NCBI GenBank assembly: GCA_036822055.1
Contig: DAISIK010000012.1
Coordinates: 1 to 64,000 of the forward strand
DNA length: 64,000 nucleotides
From: DAISIK01 sp036822055
GTDB taxonomy: Bacteria; Verrucomicrobiota; Verrucomicrobiia; Opitutales; Puniceicoccaceae
Reading direction: 5' to 3'
Shown here one piece after another: positions 50,522 through 58,931 of this stretch (positions are counted from its first letter, which is position 1; every line of letters starts with the position of its first letter). Below the pieces are notes generated by a model. The model ran no database searches. It was given only the letters and a program-made list of their open reading frames with translations, and was not told the DNA's origin. The position numbers were made by a program, and so were the translations under genes.

Positions 50522-52054
50522 TCAGGAAAAGGTACTTTTCCACTCTTCGACGGCTGCCTTGAGCTTGGCGGTGGAATCGTCAGTCAACTTTTGCTCGGTT
50601 CGGATGAGACCCATCACCTCTGCTCCTCGGGATTCGAAGAAATTCTCCAGTCCGGCGCGAGCCTCGACCATCCGGTTGACGGGCACGCTATCAAAAAATC
50701 CATTTTGCACTGCCCAGAGCAAACCAACCTGAACTTCAACCGGTTTTGGAGAAAACTGGGGCTGCTTGAAAACTTCTACCGTGCGGGCGCCGCGCTCGAG
50801 TTGAGCCTTGGTTTTAGCGTCCAGATCCGAACCAAACTGGGCAAAAGCAGCTAATTCCCGATATTGTGCCAGCTCCAGTTTCACCTTGCCAGCAACCTGC
50901 TTGGTTGCCTTTACCTGAGCAGCAGATCCGACCCGCGAAACAGAAAGTCCCACCGAGATGGCCGGCCGCAATCCTTGATTGAAGAGGTCGGTCTCAAGGA
51001 AAATTTGCCCATCCGTGATCGAAATCACATTGGTCGGGATGAAGGCTGAAACGTCCCCGGCCTGGGTCTCGATGATCGGCAAGGCTGTCAAGGAGCCGTT
51101 CCCACTCTCCTCATTGAGTCGCGCCGAGCGCTCAAGCAGCCGACTGTGCAGGTAGAACACGTCCCCCGGATAAGCCTCGCGGCCAGATGGTCTCTTCAAA
51201 ACAAGAGAGAGCTGACGATAGGCTACGGCGTGCTTTGAAAGATCATCGTAGACGATCAGCGCATCCATCCCGTTTTCCATGTAGTACTCACCCATCGCAG
51301 CACCAGCAAAGGGAGCAATGTACTGATTTGCGGGATTGTCCGCCGCAGATGCGTTAACGATGGTAGTAAAATCGAGCGCTCCAGCCCGCTCAAGGACCTT
51401 GATCGTCCGCGCAATGTCGGCATTCTTCTGGCCCACCGCCACGTAAATGGAATAAACCGGACGGAAGGATTCGTCCTTGGACTCCAGACCCTGACGGTTA
51501 ATGTTGGCCTGGTTGATGATCGTATCGATCGCGATGGTCGTTTTGCCAGTCTGGCGATCTCCGATGATTAACTCCCGCTGACCTCGGCCAATCGGAACCA
51601 TCGAGTCAATTGCCATGATCCCCGTCTGCAGCGGTTGATCGACGGACTTGCGGGGAATGATCCCCGGTGCGATCCGCTCGACCGCATAGTAAGTGTCCGC
51701 CTCGATCGGTCCCTTGCCATCAACCGGATTGCCGAGGGCGTCAACCACCCGCCCGAGCAACGATTTCCCGACCGGCACGGAAAGTAGCTTGCCAGTCGTT
51801 TTCGCCTCGTCTCCCTCGGCGATGTTGCGAGCATCCCCGAGGATCACGCAACCGACCGCATCTTCTTCGAGATTCAGAGCGAGACCAAAAACGCCTCCCG
51901 GGAACTCGATCATCTCGTTGTACATCGCCTTCGAGAGTCCCTCCACCCGGGCCACCCCGTCGGCAACCGTCACCACTTGGCCGACGTTTTCGTGGGTTAC
52001 CCCGGTTTCGAGGCGCTGGATCTCCTGCTCGATTAGTTCTACAATGGTGCTCAT
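50522..52054 (-). CDS. atpA: ATP synthase F1 alpha subunit
   Basis: 510-aa non-catalytic nucleotide-binding subunit. Walker A IGDRQTGKTTIAIDTIINQ (about 170-188), the ALIVYDDLSKHAVAYRQ Walker B region, RPSGREAYPGDVFYLHSRLL and SVSRVGSAAQVKA with the arginine finger. Standard length, downstream of atpH. Confidence 0.98.
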   Translation of the reverse strand: MSTIVELIEQEIQRLETGVTHENVGQVVTVADGVARVEGLSKAMYNEMIEFPGGVFGLALNLEEDAVGCVILGDARNIAEGDEAKTTGKLLSVPVGKSLLGRVVDALGNPVDGKGPIEADTYYAVERIAPGIIPRKSVDQPLQTGIMAIDSMVPIGRGQRELIIGDRQTGKTTIAIDTIINQANINRQGLESKDESFRPVYSIYVAVGQKNADIARTIKVLERAGALDFTTIVNASAADNPANQYIAPFAGAAMGEYYMENGMDALIVYDDLSKHAVAYRQLSLVLKRPSGREAYPGDVFYLHSRLLERSARLNEESGNGSLTALPIIETQAGDVSAFIPTNVISITDGQIFLETDLFNQGLRPAISVGLSVSRVGSAAQVKATKQVAGKVKLELAQYRELAAFAQFGSDLDAKTKAQLERGARTVEVFKQPQFSPKPVEVQVGLLWAVQNGFFDSVPVNRMVEARAGLENFFESRGAEVMGLIRTEQKLTDDSTAKLKAAVEEWKSTFS

Positions 52055-52099
52055 CTGGTCTTTAAAGGATTGGGTTAAGGAATAAGGGGTCGCTCAGCC

Positions 52100-52489
52100 T
52101 CAGCGGCTTCTCAATTTCTCCAGGCTTCTACAGATCGTTAGGTCGTGGATGTCATCGCCGATCCGGACCTTCAAGCCCGCGATCAAGCCTGGGTCGACAG
52201 TAACCTCAACGGTGAGGGGACGCTGATACTGTGCCGCGAATTCCTGGCGGAGTTGCTCGGCCTGTTCAGGTGAGAAATCGACCGCCGAAACAATCTTAAG
52301 GGTGTGTTTATCCAAATGGTTGGAGATCAATTTGCGGTAGGCGCGAAGGACCTGGCGATGGTACCGGGGAGGCTTTTGGCTCAGACTTTCCAGAAGCTTT
52401 TGAACCCGTTCCTCATCGACGAGGCCATCCGTAAGGGAAAGCTCCAGTAGCCGATGGCTCAGTTCTTCAATGTATCGGTTTTCAGCCAT
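52100..52489 (-). CDS. atpH: ATP synthase F1 delta subunit, short form
   Basis: 129 aa, while the family norm is about 175-180. The C-terminal half is typical (LKIVSAVDFSPEQAEQL, VTVDPGLIAGLKVRIGDDIH, SLEKLRS) and the position between atpF and atpA is canonical. The N-terminal helical domain that binds the top of alpha3beta3 is represented by only about 60 residues (YIEELSHRLLELSLTDGLVD onward) instead of about 105. No frameshift is evident. Confidence 0.85.
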   Translation of the reverse strand: MAENRYIEELSHRLLELSLTDGLVDEERVQKLLESLSQKPPRYHRQVLRAYRKLISNHLDKHTLKIVSAVDFSPEQAEQLRQEFAAQYQRPLTVEVTVDPGLIAGLKVRIGDDIHDLTICRSLEKLRSR

Positions 52490-52503
52490 CAGAGAAGGGG
52501 CTG

Positions 52504-53079
52504 CTAGTTACGAGTCAGCTCCTGGCTGGCTGCCTTCGAGTAAGTTTCGCGCTCGTCAGAAGTTAACTCACGATTGAGGACCCGGCTTGAAGTCAACACT
52601 ACCAACCTGGCGATTTCCGCCTTGGTTTCGTCCAGCATTTTCTTTCGATCGGCCTCGATGCTTGCCTCCGCCTTTCTCAGGACCTCCTCACTGGACTTTC
52701 TCGCTACTTCGACCGATTTATCAATCTTTTCCTTAGCCTGGGTAGTCGCCTCTCCAACAATCCGCTGAGCTTCGACGGAAGCCTCTCGGAGGGTTTCTTC
52801 CTTCTCACGAGCAGCCTCATCAAGGCGAAGCTTCATCTCCTCAGCATGTTGCAAACCTTCGGCAATTCGCGCCTGACGTTCGTCGATGGTCGCAACGACC
52901 GGTCGGATTGCAAACTTCCAGAGAACGTAAGTGACGACCGCGAAGTTGGCCACCTGTGCCAAAATAACCATCGGGTCGAGGCCAAACTTGTTGGCGATCA
53001 CCAACAGCCTGCTGGTTTCTGCGGTTGCCGAGCCATCAACTGCAGAAAAGAAAGCTGGGAGTAAATTGAGGAAATCCAT
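52504..53079 (-). CDS. atpF: ATP synthase Fo subunit b
   Basis: 191 aa from ATG 53079; an upstream in-frame start adds a non-homologous 23 residues. One N-terminal membrane helix (PMVILAQVANFAVVTYVLWK, about 36-55) followed by a long charged coiled coil (VVATIDERQARIAEGLQHAE and on), the peripheral-stalk dimer. The first about 30 residues form an additional polar/hydrophobic N-terminus (FLNLLPAFFSAVDG). Upstream of atpH. Confidence 0.93.
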   Translation of the reverse strand: MDFLNLLPAFFSAVDGSATAETSRLLVIANKFGLDPMVILAQVANFAVVTYVLWKFAIRPVVATIDERQARIAEGLQHAEEMKLRLDEAAREKEETLREASVEAQRIVGEATTQAKEKIDKSVEVARKSSEEVLRKAEASIEADRKKMLDETKAEIARLVVLTSSRVLNRELTSDERETYSKAASQELTRN

Positions 53080-53151
53080 GGAAAATAGAGATGCGGAGGC
53101 GGTAAAACCAAAGGTTGGGACCGCCTCCAAAGGAAGCGGCCCCATCATTGA

Positions 53152-53361
53152 TCAGACAAAAAGAGCGATCAGACCGAGACCTTCAGCAAGAGCCATCCCG
53201 ATGATTGATTGCACCAGAATTTTGCCAGAAGCCCCGGGGTTCCGACCGACGGACTCAACCGCCTTCATTCCGATGAGTGCAACGCCGATGGCCGCCACGC
53301 CCGCAACGATCCCTGCTTTGATTTCACCACCGTTGATTGTGATTGTAGAGAGTAGTTCCAT
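53152..53361 (-). CDS. atpE: ATP synthase Fo subunit c
   Basis: 69-aa proteolipid of two helices joined by the polar loop ESVGRNPGASG. The proton-carrying carboxylate is the glutamate in MALAEGLGLIALF. Helix 1 lacks the glutamine of the sodium-binding signature, so a proton-type ring is expected. Confidence 0.96.
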   Translation of the reverse strand: MELLSTITINGGEIKAGIVAGVAAIGVALIGMKAVESVGRNPGASGKILVQSIIGMALAEGLGLIALFV

Positions 53362-53459
53362 TTTAAGTGTTCGTTAGGTTTTTGTTCTTGGTATCTTTTT
53401 TCTGTTTTCGCCACCCAACCTCCGGGGCTCTGCCTCTGGGTTGATTGCAACGAAAAAGT

Positions 53460-54314
53460 CTAGTGGTGCTCTTCCTCCCCGTGGTTACAGATCAAGCCGA
53501 CGTAGGTGGCCGTGAGCAGGGTAAAGACGAGGGCTTGAACAAGCCCGATCAGCATCTCAAGAAAATAGATCGGTACCGGAATGAGGAAGGCCAGCACTCC
53601 CATCGAGTTGGCAGTTTCAAGCAAGTTTTCCCCTCCGTAGACATTCCCAAAAAGCCTGACCGCGAGGGAGAGTGGCCTGAGCAAAATCGAAAAAAGCTCA
53701 ATCAGGCCGACAAAGACAAAGATCACCCCAACCCCTAGGAAAATGCCTTTGGACATCTCCCTGGGGTCCGCTTTGTTACCGAACAAATCCTTTACCAAGG
53801 CTTTCGGACCAGCGTATTTCAGAACAAAAAATCCCCACCCAAAAATGGCGGCAGCCAGACCGAGCCCGAGGGTCATGTTTAAATCTGCGTTGGCCGGGCG
53901 AAAGAAGTATTTAAGGCTCCCGTCTTCGGAAACCGTTCCAAAGGCCCCTACACCCGGAAACAAACCACTCCAGTTGTGGATCAGGATAAAGAGGAAGAGG
54001 GAGATCAACAAGGGGAAGATTGGCCCCACCATGCGCTTGCCAACAATCGGCTCCACCAGATCCCGAATCCCGATCACGACCGTCTCGACTACCGCCTGGC
54101 CCTTGCTCGGCACCAGTTGGGGACTCCCCACCGCACGACGGATCAAGAAGACGAGAAGGAGAGAAAAAACCCAACCCGTGACCATCGAATTGGTGATCGG
54201 AATGTCGATCAGGGTATAGGCCGATGGAGAAACCCCGCCTGCGGCCCAGACTGAACTGGCGCTCGCTAGGACTAAAAGGGGAATAAGACTAACTCGCATG
54301 AGGCGGGTGGGCAT
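53460..54314 (-). CDS. atpB: ATP synthase Fo subunit a
   Basis: 284-aa half-channel subunit. Contains LSLAVRLFGNVYGGENLLE with the essential arginine, PLLISLFLFILIHNWSGLFP, and C-terminal LVQALVFTLLTATYVGLI. The first 24 residues (MPTRLMRVSLIPLLVLASAS, then SVWA) look like a cleavable signal sequence, as in some other bacterial a subunits. An internal ATG at 54299 is an alternative start. First gene of atpBEFHAGDC; no atpI precedes it. Confidence 0.95.
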   Translation of the reverse strand: MPTRLMRVSLIPLLVLASASSVWAAGGVSPSAYTLIDIPITNSMVTGWVFSLLLVFLIRRAVGSPQLVPSKGQAVVETVVIGIRDLVEPIVGKRMVGPIFPLLISLFLFILIHNWSGLFPGVGAFGTVSEDGSLKYFFRPANADLNMTLGLGLAAAIFGWGFFVLKYAGPKALVKDLFGNKADPREMSKGIFLGVGVIFVFVGLIELFSILLRPLSLAVRLFGNVYGGENLLETANSMGVLAFLIPVPIYFLEMLIGLVQALVFTLLTATYVGLICNHGEEEHH

Positions 54315-54345
54315 CGAAGACAGGGTTCATTCAAACAAAAGCAAG

Positions 54346-54468
54346 TCAACCCGGAAAATAGGCGGCTTTTGCAAATCTGGTGATTTTTGCAATGGATGCA
54401 TCGGCGGAGATTTTCCTTTCGTTGAGGTAGCGGTAAGAACCGTGATTCGAAGGGTTAATCATCCTCAT
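54346..54468 (-). CDS. Possible 40-residue small protein upstream of the ATP synthase operon
   Basis: Frame from ATG 54468: MRMINPSNHGSYRYLNERKI then SADASIAKITRFAKAAYFPG. Composition is protein-like and the frame fills part of the 263-base gap between aspS and atpB on the operon strand. No homology recognised and no Shine-Dalgarno motif, so it may be a leader peptide, a gene remnant, or chance. Confidence 0.25.
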   Translation of the reverse strand: MRMINPSNHGSYRYLNERKISADASIAKITRFAKAAYFPG

Positions 54469-54577
54469 CGATTGAGATTTTTCTTCCTGATCGGAACTGC
54501 GAACCGACCAAGAAGCGCAGCCCCCTCTTTCCCTTGCCTCAATCTGCCTGGAAAAACCGGAGAACCAACCCCCTGGG

Positions 54578-56368
54578 CTAACCATCAATGACTTCAACCT
54601 TGCGGATGAATACCTCTCTGAGCTGCCGCTCCGTTACGGGACTAGGGGATTCTGACATCAAGTCCTGCCCTTTTTGAGTCTTTGGGAAGGCGATCACGTC
54701 ACGAATACTCGACCGGCCAGCGAGAATTGCCACCATCCGGTCCAGGCCAAAGGCAATGCCTCCGTGAGGAGGTGCCCCGTATTCGAAGGCTTCCAGCATG
54801 TAGCCAAACCGCTCCTCCACGGTTTCCTTTGGAATCTTCAGCACATCCTCAAAGACCTCGCGCTGGAGAGCCGCGTTATGGATACGGATGCTCCCTCCCC
54901 CGAGCTCCACGCCGTTGAGAACGGCGTCGTAGTGCTGCCCGCGTACTGCCTTTGGATCTGAGCGAAGCTTGTCCGCATCTTCAGGTACGGGAGCGGTAAA
55001 CGGATGGTGGGCAGCCACGTAGCGGCCCTGCTCCTCGTCGTGTAGCATCAGCGGGAACTCGATCACCCAGAGAAACTTGAAATCGTCGGTTCGTATTTCA
55101 ATTCTCCCCTTCAGCTGTAGGAGCTTGGCCGCCTCGAGACGCACCCTTCCCAGAATGAGGCAGGCTCGCTCCCATTCTCCCGCCGCAAAGAAGACAACAT
55201 CGCCATCCTCGATCTGAAGCTCCTTGCGCAGCGCCTCGATTTCCACCTCTGCCAAAAACTTCAGGATTGGTGACTTCCATTCACCACCTTCCGATTTGAT
55301 AAAGGCCAGCCCTTTAGCCCCCAGCCCCTTGGCCGCCTCCTCCAGGCTGCGTAGCTCTCCTTGAGTCAGATCGGCCAGTCCTTTGGCGTTGAAGGCCTTT
55401 ACCACTCCACCGTTCCCGACCGCCGAGGCAAAAACCTTAAAGCTCGATTGGGCGAAGACTGGCGTAAAGTCCCTGATTTCCAGGCCGAAGCGCATGTCCG
55501 GCTTGTCTGTTCCGAAGCGGTTCATCGCCTCCTCGTAGGAAAGGCGCAGGAAGGGGGTCGGAATCTCCACCCCCAGAGTTTCCCTCCAGACCTTGACGAA
55601 TAACCCCTCCACGAGAGCGTACATGTCCTCCCGGTCGATGAAGGAGAGTTCGATATCGATCTGGGTAAACTCAGGCTGCCGATCTGCCCGCAGGTCCTCA
55701 TCTCGGAAACATTTCGCGATCTGAAAGTAGCGCTCCACCCCGGCAACCATCAACATTTGCTTGTACTGTTGGGGGGACTGGGAAAGGGCGTAGAAGCAGT
55801 TTGGGTTGAGCCTGCTCGGCACCAGAAATTCTCGTGCACCTTCCGGAGTGCTCTTGAAGAGGGCAGGAGTCTCCACTTCGATGAAGCCCATCGAATCCAG
55901 GTAACCCCGCACCGACTGAGTCACTTGGTGTCGCAGCCGGAGGACGTCCAGATTCCGCTTGCGGCGCAAATCAAGGTAGCGGTACTTGAGCCGCAAATCC
56001 TCATTCACCTTATCAGCTTTCTCATCCTCCATTGGGAAAGGGGGGGTCTTCGACTGATTATGCAGCGTAATCGCAGCAGCAACTACCTCGACTTCTCCGG
56101 TCACCATTCTGTCATTGATGGTTTCGGGAGTCCGCACCGCGACCCGACCGGTCACCTCTACCACCGACTCTGGCTTAATCATCGGCACCATCGCCTCAAG
56201 GCTTGGGTTAGCCGGATCTGCCACTATCTGGGTGATTCCCTCCCGATCGCGTAGGTCGATGAAGAAGACTCCTCCGTGATCTCGGATGGAATCTACCCAG
56301 CCAATCAGGCTAACTTCCTTTTCAGCATCTGATCGACGAATGGCGGCACAATGGTGACTGCGTAACAT
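54578..56368 (-). CDS. aspS: Aspartyl-tRNA synthetase (bacterial type)
   Basis: Charges tRNA-Asp. About 596 aa from ATG 56368 (MLRSHHCAAIRRSDAEKEVS); the start 21 bases earlier is less family-like. OB-fold anticodon domain (VSLIGWVDSIRDHGGVFFID), class II motif 2 region (FQIAKCFRDEDLRADRQPEF), the bacterial GAD insertion (about 290-420) and motif 3 GGIAFGLDRMVAILAGR. Downstream of rnr on the same strand. Whether it also aspartylates tRNA-Asn cannot be decided by eye. Confidence 0.96.
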   Translation of the reverse strand: MLRSHHCAAIRRSDAEKEVSLIGWVDSIRDHGGVFFIDLRDREGITQIVADPANPSLEAMVPMIKPESVVEVTGRVAVRTPETINDRMVTGEVEVVAAAITLHNQSKTPPFPMEDEKADKVNEDLRLKYRYLDLRRKRNLDVLRLRHQVTQSVRGYLDSMGFIEVETPALFKSTPEGAREFLVPSRLNPNCFYALSQSPQQYKQMLMVAGVERYFQIAKCFRDEDLRADRQPEFTQIDIELSFIDREDMYALVEGLFVKVWRETLGVEIPTPFLRLSYEEAMNRFGTDKPDMRFGLEIRDFTPVFAQSSFKVFASAVGNGGVVKAFNAKGLADLTQGELRSLEEAAKGLGAKGLAFIKSEGGEWKSPILKFLAEVEIEALRKELQIEDGDVVFFAAGEWERACLILGRVRLEAAKLLQLKGRIEIRTDDFKFLWVIEFPLMLHDEEQGRYVAAHHPFTAPVPEDADKLRSDPKAVRGQHYDAVLNGVELGGGSIRIHNAALQREVFEDVLKIPKETVEERFGYMLEAFEYGAPPHGGIAFGLDRMVAILAGRSSIRDVIAFPKTQKGQDLMSESPSPVTERQLREVFIRKVEVIDG

Positions 56369-56573
56369 AGCAGACAATCTAAGGAGCAATCTTGGGAGAA
56401 AAACCAGCCCGGAATCTCATTTTGCAGAAAGGCTGTTTCAATGGAGGAGGCGGGAGCAAGTGCGGGAGCCGAGGTTCAGTTCCATAAGCCAGCGGCAAAA
56501 CTACTTCGATATATTCCGCTGCCAATCCATGGTCCCTGCCGCCGGGGGCTCCAGGACTTCCCTTTTTGGCGAA

Positions 56574-58931
56574 CTAACGGCGCCGTCGCCCATTTCGGCT
56601 CCGCTTCCTGGTCTGCTTCGGTTGAAACGGGACCGGGATATCATCGCTCGGCATCTCAGCCACTGCGAAATCGATTTGGCGCTTGAAGCGGTCCACCCGC
56701 TCGGTGACCACCTTGATCCGGCCTCCGAGGCGAAAGCTGTGCTTCTGCCGCCGCCCGACCAGCGCGGTGCCATCGGGCGAAAGAGAGTAGAGATCGTCCC
56801 GCAGGGTCGACACATGGACCAGTCCAAAGGCTAACGCTTGAGTTAGTTCGATGAAGAACCCGTGGTTCTTAACGTCCACGATCACAGCATCGAAGACCGT
56901 TTTCTCCGGCTTTTTTAACTCCCGCTCAAAAAACTCCAGGAGCTTGACCTTCACGGATTCACGCTCGGCGTCGACACTGTTGCGCTCGGTGATCGAAATG
57001 TGCTCAGCAATACTCTCGAGTCGACCCTGCTGATAGCGTGAGATGGGATGAATCGGCGCTGTTTCATTCATCTGCTTTTGCAACAGACGGTCAAATATGC
57101 GGTGGACAACCAGGTCGGCATAGCGGCGGATCGGAGAGGTGAAGTGGGTATAGTCCACCTTGTTCAATCCGTAGTGCCCATCTGCCGAAGCTCGGTAGGC
57201 CGCCTGCTTCAGACTGCGCAAAAACTGTATTCGCATCGCGTAGCCCTGGGGGTGCTTGTTGATGGCCTCCAGCATCCGCGTGACCTCCTTGCGATTGGTC
57301 AGGTCTCCCACATAAACACCCATGGTGTCCAAATATTCGCGCAGTTCGAGCAGGCGTTCATCATCGGGATCGTCGTGTACCCGGTAGATTCCAGCGATCC
57401 CTTGCTCACGAAACGATTTTGCAACCGCTTCATTGGCCATCAACATATACTCCTCGACCAACTGATGGCTGATATCATTCTCGTTAACTTCCAAACGATC
57501 AGCATAGCCACCCTCGTCTACCAGAATCTTTACCTCCGGCATGTCGAGGTCTAGACTCCCGGCCTTCATGCGCTTCTTGCGGGCAATTTCAGCGAAGTGC
57601 CAAAGTTTGCGGATCGTCTTTTGGAGCAAGCCAATCTCGCTGTCGTCGAGGTCGGTTAATGCCCGACCCGTCGACCCGGTCTGGTGAGCCGGTGGCATCG
57701 GAGTTGCCCGAATCGCCTTAAAATCGTCCTCCTTGAGGAAGGCCAGCGCCTGGCGATAGGTCAGCCGCTTGACGCTTCGAATAATCGTGTTGGCAAAGGA
57801 AATATGAATGGGGGTGCCCCGACTGTTGAAGGTAACGAAGACCGACTTCGTGAGACGATCCTGAGCCTCGACCAAACTGCAAATTCCATTGGAAAGCTTG
57901 TGCGGAAGCATCGGAATGACCGTTCCCACCAAGTAGGTGGAATTACCGCGCCGCTGGGCCTCTCGATCGAGGGGACTATTCGGTTTCACGTAGGCGCATA
58001 CATCCGCAATGTGGATACCGACCCGGTACTCGCCATCTGCCAAGGCCTCCAGGGAGAGGGCGTCGTCAAAGTCCTTCGCATCGTCCGGGTCAATCGTCAA
58101 GGTGGTCAGGTGCCTGATATCGAGCCGCCCTTGAGATGCCTCCGGAGCTACCTGATCGGGAATCTCCTCGAGCTGGGAAACAACCTTGGGCGGAAAGTCC
58201 GTAGCCAGACCGTACTTGAAGAGAATCGCCTCAAACTCGGCGCCCGGAGAATGGGTTTTACCCAGAACCTTTACAATCTGCCCCTCCGGATTGAGGTGCC
58301 GTTGCTTCCATTCCAGCAGCTTGACGACGACCTTGTCCCCCACCTTTGGTCGATCCTTCCGCCGGGAACGGTTGGGATCTGGTACGATGATATCCTGCCG
58401 GATGCGCGGGTCGTCAGGGATCACGTAGTGGAATAGTTTTGCCTTCTCCAAGGTCCCCGTGATCTCGGTCTGGGCCCGCTGGAGGATCCGAATCACTCGG
58501 GCTGAAGCTCGTCCCGGAACCGGTTCCTTGCGACGCCTCCCACCCTGCCGGCCGCGCCTCGCTATCTCGTCTTCGGTCTGGATGCGAGCCACCACGAGGT
58601 CGTCGTGCATCGCCACCCCGGTATCGCCAGCACTCACCTCGACGACCGAGGTAGTCTTTTGCGTCGTCTTGGGATCTGGAATGATCACCGCTGCGCCACT
58701 CTGTTTGAATCGAATCTGCCCGGTTACCAAGTCGGCGTCCTTCGGCAGGCAGAGGCGGTCTTTCTTCAAGAGTACCACGGTCCCTTCCTCCTGGAGGGTA
58801 TCCAGCAGCCGAAAAAACCCCTTCCGCTCTTTCGGCGCGATACGCAGGGTTTCCGCAAGCTGCTCCGGGCGCATCGGAATGTAGTTCTCCGTCTGCATCA
58901 GTTCGACGATCTGTTCGCGGATCTGCTTCAT
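56574..58931 (-). CDS. rnr: Ribonuclease R
   Basis: 3'-5' processive exoribonuclease for structured RNA. 785 aa: N-terminal winged helix (1-70, YIPMRPEQLAETLRIAPKER), two cold-shock OB folds, RNB catalytic domain with TIDPDDAKDFDDALSLEAL (metal aspartates, about 278-290), HFTSPIRRYADLVVHR (about 600), an S1 domain near the C-terminus, and a very basic tail ending KQTRKRSRNGRRRR. The ATG overlaps the beta-CASP gene stop by 4 bases, so two RNA-processing enzymes are co-translated. Confidence 0.95.
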   Translation of the reverse strand: MKQIREQIVELMQTENYIPMRPEQLAETLRIAPKERKGFFRLLDTLQEEGTVVLLKKDRLCLPKDADLVTGQIRFKQSGAAVIIPDPKTTQKTTSVVEVSAGDTGVAMHDDLVVARIQTEDEIARRGRQGGRRRKEPVPGRASARVIRILQRAQTEITGTLEKAKLFHYVIPDDPRIRQDIIVPDPNRSRRKDRPKVGDKVVVKLLEWKQRHLNPEGQIVKVLGKTHSPGAEFEAILFKYGLATDFPPKVVSQLEEIPDQVAPEASQGRLDIRHLTTLTIDPDDAKDFDDALSLEALADGEYRVGIHIADVCAYVKPNSPLDREAQRRGNSTYLVGTVIPMLPHKLSNGICSLVEAQDRLTKSVFVTFNSRGTPIHISFANTIIRSVKRLTYRQALAFLKEDDFKAIRATPMPPAHQTGSTGRALTDLDDSEIGLLQKTIRKLWHFAEIARKKRMKAGSLDLDMPEVKILVDEGGYADRLEVNENDISHQLVEEYMLMANEAVAKSFREQGIAGIYRVHDDPDDERLLELREYLDTMGVYVGDLTNRKEVTRMLEAINKHPQGYAMRIQFLRSLKQAAYRASADGHYGLNKVDYTHFTSPIRRYADLVVHRIFDRLLQKQMNETAPIHPISRYQQGRLESIAEHISITERNSVDAERESVKVKLLEFFERELKKPEKTVFDAVIVDVKNHGFFIELTQALAFGLVHVSTLRDDLYSLSPDGTALVGRRQKHSFRLGGRIKVVTERVDRFKRQIDFAVAEMPSDDIPVPFQPKQTRKRSRNGRRRR

